A stretch of DNA of 64,000 bases from Thermoguttaceae bacterium (GCA_017407125.1 JAFQXE010000022.1:1-64000), one strand, 5' to 3'. Positions 26,996 to 38,227 are shown, counted from the first letter of the stretch. Translations and numbers: made by a program. Notes: generated from the sequence alone by a model not told the origin.

Positions 26996-29900
26996 ATGAC
27001 CCAAGCTCAAAAGCTGTATACAATTTCCTCGACTCGCGTTTTCCTGCGCGGATGCGTCTTTGCTCTTTTTGTCACAGTTCTGCTGGCTGCTCTGCCCTGC
27101 ACTGTCAAAGCGGACATGGTTCTGTTCTGGAATTTTGACGAGTACACAACCGAAGGCGGCGTCAACTACGTTACAGACTCCGTTCATTCAGAGCGGCTCA
27201 AGCTGGTGAACTCGTCTATTGTAGACGGTCAGCTGTCTGCCAACGGCGGATACGCTCAGGGTACTGTAGAGGGAACGAACGGCGTGAACGTTGATCTTCC
27301 AACCGGCTCTGCCAGTTATACGCTCTCAGCGTTTTTGACAAGCACAACAAACGCGACTGTTGGTATTATGGGATGGGGAGCTAAAAGCGGCGGCAAATGC
27401 AACTGTTTCAGAACAACAGGCAATAGCGGCGAAACAACCGGCGGTCTAAACAGCTACTGGTGGGGCAATGACATTGTGGTGTCAGGCGGATATCCCGAAA
27501 TTTACGGCGGCGTGGAAAATCACGTTGCGACTACAGCAGTTGATAAAACACATTATATTTATCTTAACGGTCAGTTAATCGGATCCGGAACTAAAGGCGC
27601 TCGAAGCGAAGCTAATCAAGACTTTGCAGTTGGTAAAACGGTTAATAATGAACAGCTCAAGGGTTCTCTTGACAACGCATCTATTTATAACGAGGCGTTG
27701 GAACAGTCAGATATTATTCGGATTTCCACTTCTAAATTAAACGGTTTGACAAACTGGTGGAAATCCGGAACGACGGTTGACCGAATCACCGGAATCGTTA
27801 AGCCGGCTACTGTAACAGGAACGACGGTTATTACCGGAGCCAACGGCGACGTCATGGTCTTCAATCGCGCTTTGGAAGCGGGCGAACAAACCTTCTATCA
27901 GGGTCAGCTGGCTACGGGACACGATTACGTTATCAACAACATGGCGGGCAGCGAATCGACTAAAACGACGTGGCTCCGCGCGTCGTCTGCCAACCTCAGC
28001 GACGCATCGCAAACCCCGTTGGGAATCTACGTTGGCGGTACGACGGATGCTGCAACGCTGACAGCAACGGCAGATCAGCTCAATAACGTCAATCGAACGC
28101 TGGTTCTCGGAGGAGGAACGCTGGCGATTGCGTCTGATTCTGACGTTTCCATTGATAAAAACAGAGTCGGGTTTGACAGCGGTTCCATTTCCACGTCCGG
28201 AAACGGTACGATAACTCTCAATTCTTCTGAAATCCTTTCTTTGAAAGCAATCAATGTTGGAACGAACAGCGCTTTAGCTCTGAATACCACAGATGATACG
28301 CGTATTCTGGGCGCAACCAGTCTTGGAGATAACAGTTCTTTAACGGTTAATACCGTCGATTTGCAGATTCTGGGCGCAACCGCTATCGGAGCGAACAGCT
28401 CTGTAAAGATTACAGCTTCTGGCAGTACGCAAATGAATGGCGCTGTCAGTATTGGCGCGGACAGCTCGCTGAATATTGAGTCCTCTGGCAATACGCGAAT
28501 CGGAGGCGTCATTTCCGGCGCTGGCAATTTGAATAAATCCGGAGCAGGAACGCTGTCTCTTGCCGGCGCCAATACATTCAGTGGCGACTTAACTATTACT
28601 GCGGGAATCGTTGAAATCGCGAGGAACAGCAACAGCACCAGTACGACGGCAACAGCGTTGGGAAACCCGTCCCTTGCCGGACGTAAAATTACGGTTAAGT
28701 CTGGAGCGACTCTCGTATCAGGAGCAGTTGCAGACGTCTTTGGCGGCGCGGAAGCTCATCCTCTGTTTACGTTAGTAGCCGATGGCGGAACAATTGCAAC
28801 TCACAGCGGTTATCTGACGACTTACGGAGATATCGAACTGAAAAACGGCGGCGTCTTTGAAGATCGAGGCGGACACATTAACGGCAATTCCAGTTGGTTT
28901 ACCATTTTCAATGGCGATATTTCCGTTACCAGCGGTAACGCTTCAATCCAGGCTAACAGCGATGGAAAAGGCATTTCTCTTCGCGGTTATCGAAACGGAA
29001 CCAACGCCGGCGTTAAGTTTGACGTTGCTGAGAATTCAACCTTGACAGTGTCTGCCCTTTTGAAAAACTGCCCAAACAGAGGCGTGGCTGGCTCGTTTAC
29101 CAAAACAGGCAAAGGGACGATGATTTTGTCAAATCGAAACAACGATTTCACTGGCAACATTGTTGTTGACGAAGGAATTCTTAAAGTCCAGGGAGGCTGG
29201 TTGAACGGAACCTCTGGCACGACGGTTTTGGGAAAGAACCAAGCTAGAACTATTACCATTAACAAAGACGGAACGTTGAATTTTGCTTCTCAGGACGTTG
29301 TTACCAATGCCGACAACACAACCTCGATCAAGTTTATCGTCAATGGCGGTACGATTACTAACGAAGGCGCGTTTTTCAACAATCTTTCCAATGCGGAATT
29401 TAGCAATGGCGGGAAGATTGTTGCAACGAATGGAAACGGAGACTGGAAAGCGTTCATGGTAAACGGAACTACCAAGATTGCCTTTGCCGGCGACGGTAAC
29501 ACCGCAGAAAGTCCAGTTGTCTTTGAAGTTGCCAGTACGGCAACCGGAACCGCCAAAACCAACGCGACCATTTGTCCGCAAACAACGTTTGACGTTGCGG
29601 ATATTACCAAGTCAGACGCTTCAGACCTTATTATTACCGCGGTCTTAGCCAATGCATCTAACAGAGCTGGCTACTTTACGAAATCCGGGGCGGGAACGAT
29701 GGAACTGACAAACAATGCCAATAGTTTCACCGGAAATATTGTTGTTAACGAAGGCGTACTCAAGGCGTCAGCAAAGTGGACTGGCGTAGGAACTAACAAG
29801 AATACAACCGTGTTTGGATATTATCAATCCAAAACCGTTACGGTTAACGAAGGCGCAGAAGTGATTCTTGCCGCTCAGGACGTCGTTTCCGACTCCAGTC

Positions 29901-31249
29901 ATAGCACGCCAATTCAGTTTATCCTTGACGGCGGCAAGATCAGCAACGAAGGCGCTGTTTATAACAATCTGAACAATACGGTATTTAAAAACGGCGCAGA
30001 GCTTTACGCTTCAAACGGAAACGGCGATTGGAAAGCGTATAAGCTTTCGACGAAAGTCTCCGCTCTCCGTGACAAGCCCTCAGCTCAACCAGCAAAGATC
30101 ACGGCATCAACCGAGGGAAACGCGACGATTTCGTTTGGTCATACAACCAGTCTGTATGTCGAAGACGTTACCAGCGCTTCGGCAACGGAACTTGATACGA
30201 AGTCCGACTTGATTATTTCCGCTAAAGTTACCAATCCCCATAATGAAAACAACAGAACGTTCTATAAAGACGGCGTTGGCACGCTGGAATTCACAGCCGA
30301 CAACACGTTTAACGGCGCTGTGGGCATTAGAGAAGGCGTTTTGAGACTCTCTGGCGATGGAACTCTTGGCAGCAGTAAGGTAACAATCAGCGACGGCGCG
30401 ACGCTGGAATTCCTTCATACGGCAGACAAATCCTTTAGCAATGTCTTTGAGGGCGCAGGCGACATTTTCAAAGACGGCTCTGGGACGCTGACGTTTACAG
30501 GCGCCAATACATATACCGGTGAAACGACGATTGCTTCTGGCGTTCTCGAACTTGTCGACGCCGCAGTGAATGCAAATGGTCCAATAGTTGTTGAAGAAGC
30601 TGGTACGTTGGAATACAATCTTTCCAGCGGTCAATCGAAAAAACTGACAATTACCGATACCGCTTCTAATACGATTACCGGGGCTGGAAACATTGTTAAA
30701 ACCGGCGAAGGTACGCTGCAAATCTGTACCAGCGCCGAGGGACAGGTGGACGTTAACAGTTTTGTCGTCTCGTCCGGTCGTTTGGATATGAAAGAATATT
30801 TCAAAGGAACGCTGGAAGTTGGCGTTGAAGGCGAACCAAATAACAACGTCATTTTCTCGCCCGGAAATTCTGTTGGTACGTTAACTATTGACGGCGCTTT
30901 CATACTCAATTCGGGAGCAACGCTGTTGATTGAACAGGACGCCAGCGGCATGGACCAGCTCTTTGCCGATTCCTTTACTATTGCGGAAGATTCGGTAATT
31001 GAATTGTCGATGACCTCTGTTGCTCCTGGCTCTACATACGCTATCGCTCAAGATTTAGACAGCGATATCGCGGGCGTCGATTTCTGGAACAGCCTTTTGA
31101 CTCCAGAAAGTTCTTACTACTGGATTTTGTCGGTAGATGGCAACACCCTTTATGCAACGCTTAACGCTAACGCCGTTCCGGAACCGTCGACGTGGGCGCT
31201 TCTGATTCTCGGCGTCGCCGGGTTGATGTACTGGAGAAGAAGAAAATAA
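26996..31249 (+). CDS. giant PEP-CTERM beta-helix surface protein 1
   Basis: 1417 residues. A signal region (about 1-38) ends at VKAD. About 40-310 resembles a LamG/concanavalin-like domain (NFDEYTTEGGVNYVTDSVHS, YLNGQLIG). About 320-1330 is a series of autotransporter-associated beta-strand repeats (GSFTKTGKGTMILSNRNN, NIVVDEGILKV). The end has PEP-CTERM: VPEPSTWALLILGVAGLMYW then RRRK. PEP-CTERM proteins are sorted by an exosortase; none is in this window. No autotransporter barrel is present. A close paralogue follows 110 bp downstream. The role is probably surface adhesion or matrix. Confidence 0.9.
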   Translation: MTQAQKLYTISSTRVFLRGCVFALFVTVLLAALPCTVKADMVLFWNFDEYTTEGGVNYVTDSVHSERLKLVNSSIVDGQLSANGGYAQGTVEGTNGVNVDLPTGSASYTLSAFLTSTTNATVGIMGWGAKSGGKCNCFRTTGNSGETTGGLNSYWWGNDIVVSGGYPEIYGGVENHVATTAVDKTHYIYLNGQLIGSGTKGARSEANQDFAVGKTVNNEQLKGSLDNASIYNEALEQSDIIRISTSKLNGLTNWWKSGTTVDRITGIVKPATVTGTTVITGANGDVMVFNRALEAGEQTFYQGQLATGHDYVINNMAGSESTKTTWLRASSANLSDASQTPLGIYVGGTTDAATLTATADQLNNVNRTLVLGGGTLAIASDSDVSIDKNRVGFDSGSISTSGNGTITLNSSEILSLKAINVGTNSALALNTTDDTRILGATSLGDNSSLTVNTVDLQILGATAIGANSSVKITASGSTQMNGAVSIGADSSLNIESSGNTRIGGVISGAGNLNKSGAGTLSLAGANTFSGDLTITAGIVEIARNSNSTSTTATALGNPSLAGRKITVKSGATLVSGAVADVFGGAEAHPLFTLVADGGTIATHSGYLTTYGDIELKNGGVFEDRGGHINGNSSWFTIFNGDISVTSGNASIQANSDGKGISLRGYRNGTNAGVKFDVAENSTLTVSALLKNCPNRGVAGSFTKTGKGTMILSNRNNDFTGNIVVDEGILKVQGGWLNGTSGTTVLGKNQARTITINKDGTLNFASQDVVTNADNTTSIKFIVNGGTITNEGAFFNNLSNAEFSNGGKIVATNGNGDWKAFMVNGTTKIAFAGDGNTAESPVVFEVASTATGTAKTNATICPQTTFDVADITKSDASDLIITAVLANASNRAGYFTKSGAGTMELTNNANSFTGNIVVNEGVLKASAKWTGVGTNKNTTVFGYYQSKTVTVNEGAEVILAAQDVVSDSSHSTPIQFILDGGKISNEGAVYNNLNNTVFKNGAELYASNGNGDWKAYKLSTKVSALRDKPSAQPAKITASTEGNATISFGHTTSLYVEDVTSASATELDTKSDLIISAKVTNPHNENNRTFYKDGVGTLEFTADNTFNGAVGIREGVLRLSGDGTLGSSKVTISDGATLEFLHTADKSFSNVFEGAGDIFKDGSGTLTFTGANTYTGETTIASGVLELVDAAVNANGPIVVEEAGTLEYNLSSGQSKKLTITDTASNTITGAGNIVKTGEGTLQICTSAEGQVDVNSFVVSSGRLDMKEYFKGTLEVGVEGEPNNNVIFSPGNSVGTLTIDGAFILNSGATLLIEQDASGMDQLFADSFTIAEDSVIELSMTSVAPGSTYAIAQDLDSDIAGVDFWNSLLTPESSYYWILSVDGNTLYATLNANAVPEPSTWALLILGVAGLMYWRRRK

Positions 31250-31359
31250 CTCAAAGACAGCGCAAGAATATTTTTCTGGACTCTGTCAATATTAATATAT
31301 TGTACTAAATACATTTCAGACGTTTACAAAACCTATTTTTCCTTTTTGGAGAAAACGAA

Positions 31360-34300
31360 ATGACCAAAGCTCAAAAGCTGAATACAATTTCCTCGACTCG
31401 CGGATTCATGCGCGGATGCGTCTTTGCTATTTTTGTTACAACGGCGCTGGCTGTTCTGTCAAGTCCCGTCAAAGCGGATATGCTTTTGTTCTGGAATTTT
31501 GATGAGTACACAACAGTAGACGGCGTCAACTACGTTACAGACTCCATTCATTCAGAGCGGCTCAAGCTGGTGAACTCGTCTATTGTAGACGGTCAACTGT
31601 CTGCCAACGGCGGCTACGCTCAGGGTACTGGAACAAACAACGGTACGAGCGTAACGCTTCCAACCGGGACAGCCAGTTATACGCTCTCGGCGTTTCTGAC
31701 AACGGACAGAAACGGCGCAGTTGGCATTATATCGTGGGGCGTCCGCAACGCAACTCGTCAAACTAACTCGTTCCGTACAGATGGGGCTGGACTAAAAAAT
31801 TATTGGTGGGGCGACGATCTTGCTATAGGAGGTTATCCAGAGGTGTATTCAGGATATGAAAATTACGTCGTTGCAACGGGAGTTGGCAGGACGCAAACCC
31901 TTTACCTCAATGGACAACTAATTGGTACAAGGAATGCGGGTGGCGATAGAAACGAACAGAATCGAGCTTTTTTTGTTGGAAATACTATTAATAACAATAC
32001 GGAAACGCTTTACGGTTCTATTGACAATGCGTCCATATACAACGACGTGATGGAGCATACAGATATTGTCAACATTGCAGCGCATACCTATAACGGCTTG
32101 ACCAATTGGTGGAAAGCCGGGGAAACGATCGACCGGGTCGGCGGGGTTGTAAAACCGGCGACGGTTACTGGAACAACGGTTATTTCCGGAACCAGCGGCC
32201 AGGTCATGGTTTTCAATCGCGCTTTGACCGCGGGCGAACAAGCCTATTATGAAGGTCAGCTGGCAACGGGACACGAGTACGTTATCGACAACATGGCGGG
32301 CAGCGCTTCCACAAAAACGACGTGGCTTCGCACGTCGTCTGCCAATCTCAGCGACGCTCCTGAAATCCCGTTGGGAATCTACGTTGGCGGTACGACGACG
32401 GAGGCGACGCTGACGGCAACGATGGATCAAATCAACGCGGTCAATCGGACGCTGGTTATGGGCTGCGGCACGCTGGCTCTTACCCTCTCTGAAGATACCA
32501 CGATTGATTTAAACCGCATCAACTTTAACAGAGGCAGCCTTTCTCTTTCCGGTACGGGCAAGATGACGATCGAACCTGAACAACGGCTTCCGTTAAGAAA
32601 TTTAACGATTCCCGCCGCCAACCCGGTAGTGTTCAATACAAATGAGGAGGTCGATATTTATGGCACTATTACCGGCGCGGGAAGTTTGACTAAAAACGGC
32701 GCCGGCGATTTGTTAGTAACTTCAAAGAGCCAAAGTTATTCTGGTACTATTACTCTCAATGGAGGTTCATTAACGTTTGGCCTCCAGGACGCTTTTGGTT
32801 GGGCGGACAGAGCGCCGTACTGTTCTATAGTTGCTGACAACGCAACGATTACAAACAATGCGGCGGTGTTCAACGCTATGAACAATACAACATTTAAAAA
32901 CGGCGCAAAGCTGGTTGCAGCAAACGGTCAAGACACCTGGAAAGCATTCATGCTTTTCGGAACAACCAAGGTTGCTTTCTCCGGCGACGGTTCCACCGCT
33001 GAAAATCCGGTAGTCTTTGAAGTTGCCAGTACTGCAACAGGAAACGCCAGAACCAACGCGACCATCTGCCCGTACGGTACAACGTTTGACGTTGCGGATA
33101 TTACCAAGTCCGATGCCGCAGACCTTATAGTTTCCGCGGTTTTGGCTAATACAAACGGGGGAGGAAAGGTCGGTTCGTTTACCAAGACCGGCGCTGGTAC
33201 AATGGAACTTTCCGGCGCTAACACGTACACGGGAACAACCACCGTTTCAGGCGGAAAGCTCAATATTACGGGTTCTGCGTTCGCTTCTCGGCTGATTATC
33301 AACAACGGCGCCTCGGCAACGATTGACGCGGGAGAAACGGGCGTTGTCAATATGTCCGCCGACGGATATAACAATTCTGTAATGATTGGGAATGGCTCCA
33401 GCGGAAGCCTCACTCTTGAATCCGGAACCGTAACAATTCGCAACGGGAGCAATACCACAGGCAGCGTTCAGTTGGGGACTAACTCCGACACGACGGTTGG
33501 CGAACTTACCATCAACGGCGGATCAATGCAGGTCGATGGCCGAATCCTCATTGCAGCCAATAAAACCGGCGCCCAAGCTACTCTTACGATGAACGGCGGG
33601 AAGCTTTCCCTTGGCGTTCCTGAATCTTATACAACCAGCGGCGACCCCGCTTGCGGCGTTTTGTGGTTTGGTTACGGAACGTCTACCGTCAACCTCAACG
33701 GCGGAACGATTTCCATGTTTGGCATGAACAATAACGGTCCTAAAGCCGGCAGTACATTTAATTTCAACGGCGGAACCCTTCAGGCGGTTGGAGATACAAC
33801 CAGTTTTCTTACTGCAGCTGGATCTATGCAATTCTACGTCAAACAAGGCGGCGCTATAATCGACACGCAAAGTTATAATGTTACCATTTCTGCCGCGTTA
33901 CTGCAAGGACCGGAAGAAGGCGACGCGACTGGCGGGCTGACCAAGAATGGCTCTGGAACGCTGACTCTTGCCGCCGCCAATACGTTCAACGGCGATATGA
34001 CTATCAATGCGGGCACTGTTGTAATGGCGAAGAACTGCAATGGAACCAGTACGACGGCAACGCCGCTGGGCAACCCGTCCAATGCTAATCGTAAAATTAC
34101 CATTAAATCCGGAGCGGTTCTGGAAACGGAATCCTCTACTGCCGGCATTGACGTCTTTGGCGGCGCGGAAGCTCATCCTCTCTTTACGATAGTTGCCGAT
34201 GGGGGAAAGATTCTTACTGCAACCAATCAATTAACGACTTACGGCGACATCGAACTGAAAAACGGCGCTGTCTTTGAAGAAAGAGGCGGACATAGCACAT

Positions 34301-35841
34301 GGTACACCATTTTCAATGGCGACGTCTCCGTTCCCAGCGGCAACGCGACAATTCAGTCAGTCAGCGGTGGAAGAGGCATTTCTCTTCGCGGTTATCGAGA
34401 CGGAGAAAATGCCGGCGTTACGTTTGACGTAGCTTCGGGTTCAACCTTGACGGTGTCTGCTCTTTTGAGAAACTGTCCAAACAGAGGCGTAGCTGGCTCG
34501 TTTACCAAAAAAGGCGAAGGCACGATGGTTTTGTCAAATCGAAGCAACGATTTCACTGGCGCCATTGTTGTTGACGAAGGAATTCTTAAAGTCCAGGGAG
34601 GCTGGGCAGGCGGAACCTCTGGCACGACGGTTTTGGGAAAGAACCAGGCTAGAACCATTACCATTAACAAAGACGGAACGTTGAATTTTGCCGCTCAGGA
34701 CGTTGTTACCAATGCCGACAACACAACCTCGATCAAGTTTGTAGTTAACGGAGGTATAATCACCAATGAAGGCGCTGTTTTCAACAATCTTACCAATACG
34801 GAACTTTACAATGGCGCGAAGCTTGTCGCAGCAAACGGAAACGGAACCTGGAAAGCGTTCATGCTTACCGGAACTACCAAGGTTGCTTTTGCTGGCAACG
34901 GTTCCACTGCTGAAAAACCGGTTGTCTTTGAAGTCGCCAGTACGGCATCTGGAGCCGCGCTGACAAACGCGACCATTTGCCCGTACGGTACAACGTTTGA
35001 AGTTGCGGATATTACCAAGTCAGACGCTTCTGACCTTGTGATCAGCGCGGTCTTAGCCAACACAAACGGAACAGGAAAGATTGGCTCGTTTACGAAAACC
35101 GGGGCGGGAACGATTGAACTGTCTGCCGCTAATACATATTCTGGAACGACGACGATTAATGCTGGTACCTTGAAATTGACCGGCGACGGTACTACGGGAA
35201 CAGGAGCCGTTACAATCGGAGACAGCGGTACGCTGCAATTTGCCGTTGAAAACGAAAAATGGTTTACCAACACTGTTTCCGGGGCTGGAACGATTCGCAA
35301 GACGGGAGACGGCGTTTTGTATCTCAACGGAACGTCAGACAACCCGATTGCATCCTCGTCGCTTTTTGTCGAAGAAGGCTCGTTGATGTTCAAAGGAAAC
35401 TATACTGGAGATCTGGTCGTATACGAGGGAACCCTGCTTTCGCCCGGCAACTCGGTTGGCGATTTGATCGTTGACGGCGCGGTTACTATTAACGGCGGCG
35501 CGACCTTGCTTTTGGAACAGGACGCCAGCGGCATGGATTCGCTTACCGCAACCACGTTCTCCGTTTCACCCGACGCCATACTTGATCTGGCGCCCTCTGC
35601 GCTTACGCCTGGCGCAACGTATACGCTATTAACTCAGTCGTCTGATTTCACCGACGAATATGCCGATGTCAATTTCTGGACGTCGCTTCTGTCAGAGGAA
35701 GACGCTTATATCTGGAACCTCTCGGTCGTCAACAATATGCTCATGGCAACCGTAGACGCCAACGCCATTCCGGAACCGTCAACGTGGGCGCTGCTGATTC
35801 TCGGCGTTGCGAGTCTGATGTTCATTCGAAAAAGAAAATAA
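31360..35841 (+). CDS. giant PEP-CTERM beta-helix surface protein 2
   Basis: 1493 residues, same layout as the preceding protein: signal region ending VKAD, LamG-like part, long beta-strand repeat region, and PEP-CTERM (IPEPSTWALLILGVASLMF then IRKRK). The first 90 residues and a segment around 1055-1130 (VVDEGILKVQGGW, GTSGTTVLGKNQARTITIN) are nearly identical to protein 1, while the section at about 600-870 is unique and Gly/Asn-rich (GNGSSGSLTLESGTVTI). The bases before the start (TCCTTTTTGGAGAAAACGAAATGACC) are also the same in two neighbouring blocks of both genes, with a shared ribosome-binding site. Confidence 0.9.
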   Translation: MTKAQKLNTISSTRGFMRGCVFAIFVTTALAVLSSPVKADMLLFWNFDEYTTVDGVNYVTDSIHSERLKLVNSSIVDGQLSANGGYAQGTGTNNGTSVTLPTGTASYTLSAFLTTDRNGAVGIISWGVRNATRQTNSFRTDGAGLKNYWWGDDLAIGGYPEVYSGYENYVVATGVGRTQTLYLNGQLIGTRNAGGDRNEQNRAFFVGNTINNNTETLYGSIDNASIYNDVMEHTDIVNIAAHTYNGLTNWWKAGETIDRVGGVVKPATVTGTTVISGTSGQVMVFNRALTAGEQAYYEGQLATGHEYVIDNMAGSASTKTTWLRTSSANLSDAPEIPLGIYVGGTTTEATLTATMDQINAVNRTLVMGCGTLALTLSEDTTIDLNRINFNRGSLSLSGTGKMTIEPEQRLPLRNLTIPAANPVVFNTNEEVDIYGTITGAGSLTKNGAGDLLVTSKSQSYSGTITLNGGSLTFGLQDAFGWADRAPYCSIVADNATITNNAAVFNAMNNTTFKNGAKLVAANGQDTWKAFMLFGTTKVAFSGDGSTAENPVVFEVASTATGNARTNATICPYGTTFDVADITKSDAADLIVSAVLANTNGGGKVGSFTKTGAGTMELSGANTYTGTTTVSGGKLNITGSAFASRLIINNGASATIDAGETGVVNMSADGYNNSVMIGNGSSGSLTLESGTVTIRNGSNTTGSVQLGTNSDTTVGELTINGGSMQVDGRILIAANKTGAQATLTMNGGKLSLGVPESYTTSGDPACGVLWFGYGTSTVNLNGGTISMFGMNNNGPKAGSTFNFNGGTLQAVGDTTSFLTAAGSMQFYVKQGGAIIDTQSYNVTISAALLQGPEEGDATGGLTKNGSGTLTLAAANTFNGDMTINAGTVVMAKNCNGTSTTATPLGNPSNANRKITIKSGAVLETESSTAGIDVFGGAEAHPLFTIVADGGKILTATNQLTTYGDIELKNGAVFEERGGHSTWYTIFNGDVSVPSGNATIQSVSGGRGISLRGYRDGENAGVTFDVASGSTLTVSALLRNCPNRGVAGSFTKKGEGTMVLSNRSNDFTGAIVVDEGILKVQGGWAGGTSGTTVLGKNQARTITINKDGTLNFAAQDVVTNADNTTSIKFVVNGGIITNEGAVFNNLTNTELYNGAKLVAANGNGTWKAFMLTGTTKVAFAGNGSTAEKPVVFEVASTASGAALTNATICPYGTTFEVADITKSDASDLVISAVLANTNGTGKIGSFTKTGAGTIELSAANTYSGTTTINAGTLKLTGDGTTGTGAVTIGDSGTLQFAVENEKWFTNTVSGAGTIRKTGDGVLYLNGTSDNPIASSSLFVEEGSLMFKGNYTGDLVVYEGTLLSPGNSVGDLIVDGAVTINGGATLLLEQDASGMDSLTATTFSVSPDAILDLAPSALTPGATYTLLTQSSDFTDEYADVNFWTSLLSEEDAYIWNLSVVNNMLMATVDANAIPEPSTWALLILGVASLMFIRKRK

Positions 35842-35870
35842 TAAATGACGTAAATCTGTTATTTTCTGAA

Positions 35871-35906
35871 AGCGAGAGTGAAGCGGCGCTGAACTCTCGC
35901 TTTTTT
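35871..35906 (+). terminator. terminator after the PEP-CTERM pair
   Basis: AGCGAGAGT pairs with ACTCTCGCT around 13 nt, followed by TTTTT. Confidence 0.88.
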
Positions 35907-36044
35907 CATGTACTAAAGATTTGAACAGACGAAACTTCGCCGCCCGCTATCGGGGGCTATTCCAACCGCGTTCAACTTCTGCTATAATTCTATTTATCAA
36001 GAAAGAAATCGTTCCCCCCATTTCCCTCAAAAGGAGTTATCACC

Positions 36045-38213
36045 ATGAAATCCAATAGAATTTTTGCTCTGACGGCGTTCGTTTTGAGCGCGGCTCTGGC
36101 GTTGGCGTCAAGAGCGAACGCGGCGTCGGGCGCGTTTAGCGTCTACGAGCCGTCGCAGGCTGACAAGCTCGATATAAAGGACTCGCAGGTCGAATCTCTG
36201 CCGGACAGAACCGTCGTAACCGCGCAGGGCAAGAAGTACAACTGGCCGGGCGTTACAATTCACGGGAACTGGGACGCGTCCCGCCCGCAGACGTCTGTTT
36301 ATGTAACAATCAAAAACATGGAAGACGCCCCCTTAACCGTCTGCTGCCGCATCGACGACGTCAACTCGACCAAAACCCAGCGCTGGCATTCCGTATCCAA
36401 ACAGATCAAGGCGAAAGACAAGATCGTCTGGGAAATCCCGCTGCCAAATCAGAGTCTTTCCCCTGAGATTATGGACAAGCTCTTTGCCATGCGCGGCGGT
36501 CCCGGCGGAGTTCGTATCAACTACGATTCCGGACAGCGCGCTGCGACTGCGTCGATTGACTTCACAAAAATGGAGTCCGTCTGGCTGTTTGTAACGCAGC
36601 CTGCCCAGCCGGTTCGCTTTGCCGTCTTTAAGATTGAAGTCGCCCCGTCTACCGACGCGATAAATCAGTCTGAGGTCAACGAGTCCGCGTCCGGCAAATC
36701 GTGGCGAAGCATGACGGTCGACGAATTCTTCCCGATGATTGACGTCTACGGACAGTTCAAGCACGAGGACTGGCCCGGCAAAACGCATTCCGACGAGGAA
36801 CTCAAAGGGCGCGTCGCTCAGGAACAGGCGGACTGGAACGCCAACCCTCGCCCGGAATGCTGGGATAAATTCGGCGGCTGGGCGGACGGTCCGAAACAGG
36901 AAGCCCGCGGACATTTCTACACCGTCAAGCTGGACGGGAAATGGTGGCTTGTCGACCCGGACGGGAACCTGTTCTGGTCGCATGGCGTTGACTGCGTCGG
37001 GATGGGCAACGCAACGACGCCTGTTACAGACCGCGAGTTCTATTTTGAGGGTTTGCCCGCGCAGGACGACCCGAACTTCAAGCAGTTCTACGCGACCGCC
37101 GGCTGGGCGCCCCACAACTACTATTCGACCCACTGCCCGTTCAAGACGTTCAATTTCACCGCCGCTAACCTGTACCGGAAATTCGGCGACGGCTGGTACA
37201 AACAGGCAGGCGAAGAAGCCCACGCGCGTCTGGAATCCTGGGCGATGAACACGATTGCCAACTGGTCTGACAAAAACATCTATCTGTACTCGTCGCGCAA
37301 GACGCCGTACGTCGCCACGCTTCACGCCGGCGCAAGACAAATCGAGGGTTCTGCCGGGTACTGGGGCAAGTTCACCGACCCGTTCGACCCCAAATTCGCC
37401 GACTCATTCCGCCGTTCTCTGATCAACATGAAAGAGACGACCGACGACCCGTACTGCATCGGGTACTTCGTCAACAACGAGATGTCCTGGGGCGACGATA
37501 CGTCACTGTCGCTGGGCGCGTTGGCGTCGCCCGCCGACCAGCCGACAAAGATCGCCTTTGTTTCATGGCTTCGCGAAAAGTACAAAACCGTCGACGCCCT
37601 CAACCGCGTCTGGAAGACGTCCTACGAAAGCTGGGACGCGCTGCTGGAATCGCAAACCGTCCCGGATAAAACCCTGGCGGGCAACGACCTCCGCGCGTTC
37701 TATACGGTTATCAGCGAGAAGTACTTCCAGACCATTCACGAGATCATGCAGGAACTTGCCCCCAATAAGCTGGACCTGGGCTGCCGGTTCGCGTGGGGCA
37801 ACGACCTGGCGATTCGCGCCTGCGCCAAATACTGTGACGTTGTCAGCTTTAACCGCTATAACCGTTCGATTGCCAACTTCAAACTGTCGGAGGGCGTCGA
37901 CAAGCCGTGTATAATCGGGGAATTCCATTTCGGCGCTCTGGACCGCGGCATGTTCCATACGGGGCTTGTTCCCTGTAAATCGCAAGCCGACCGGGCGCAG
38001 CATTACGAGAACTACGTTCGCGGCGCGCTGGAGAACCCCTACTGGGTCGGAACGCACTGGTTCCAGTACGGCTCGCAGGCGACCACCGGCCGCGGCGACG
38101 GAGAGAACTACCAGATCGGCTTGGTCGACCTTGTCGACACGCCGTATAAAGAACTCATCCAAGCCGTCCGAACCGTCGGCAGAGACATGTACAATATCCG
38201 CAGCGGGAAGTAA
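36045..38213 (+). CDS. secreted agarase-like clan GH-A glycoside hydrolase
   Basis: 722 residues with a signal peptide ending ANA (about 28). An N-terminal beta-sandwich (about 35-225) precedes a (beta/alpha)8 catalytic domain. Typical is HFYTVKLDGKWWLVDPDGNL followed by FWSHGVDCVG. The proposed acid/base Glu lies in GYFVNNEMSWGD (about 478) and the nucleophile Glu in CIIGEFHFG (about 625). Such proteins are commonly labelled beta-agarase; the true substrate may be another galactan or host glycan. A ribosome-binding site AAAGGAG precedes the start. Confidence 0.75.
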   Translation: MKSNRIFALTAFVLSAALALASRANAASGAFSVYEPSQADKLDIKDSQVESLPDRTVVTAQGKKYNWPGVTIHGNWDASRPQTSVYVTIKNMEDAPLTVCCRIDDVNSTKTQRWHSVSKQIKAKDKIVWEIPLPNQSLSPEIMDKLFAMRGGPGGVRINYDSGQRAATASIDFTKMESVWLFVTQPAQPVRFAVFKIEVAPSTDAINQSEVNESASGKSWRSMTVDEFFPMIDVYGQFKHEDWPGKTHSDEELKGRVAQEQADWNANPRPECWDKFGGWADGPKQEARGHFYTVKLDGKWWLVDPDGNLFWSHGVDCVGMGNATTPVTDREFYFEGLPAQDDPNFKQFYATAGWAPHNYYSTHCPFKTFNFTAANLYRKFGDGWYKQAGEEAHARLESWAMNTIANWSDKNIYLYSSRKTPYVATLHAGARQIEGSAGYWGKFTDPFDPKFADSFRRSLINMKETTDDPYCIGYFVNNEMSWGDDTSLSLGALASPADQPTKIAFVSWLREKYKTVDALNRVWKTSYESWDALLESQTVPDKTLAGNDLRAFYTVISEKYFQTIHEIMQELAPNKLDLGCRFAWGNDLAIRACAKYCDVVSFNRYNRSIANFKLSEGVDKPCIIGEFHFGALDRGMFHTGLVPCKSQADRAQHYENYVRGALENPYWVGTHWFQYGSQATTGRGDGENYQIGLVDLVDTPYKELIQAVRTVGRDMYNIRSGK

Positions 38214-38227
38214 TGAGCGGAGAACGG

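Noticed and set aside
28075..28638. Long antisense open frames across the PEP-CTERM genes, with Val/Pro-rich translations
   Set aside because: They mirror the repeated Gly/Thr/Asn codons of the real genes and show no independent start signals or recognisable domains.
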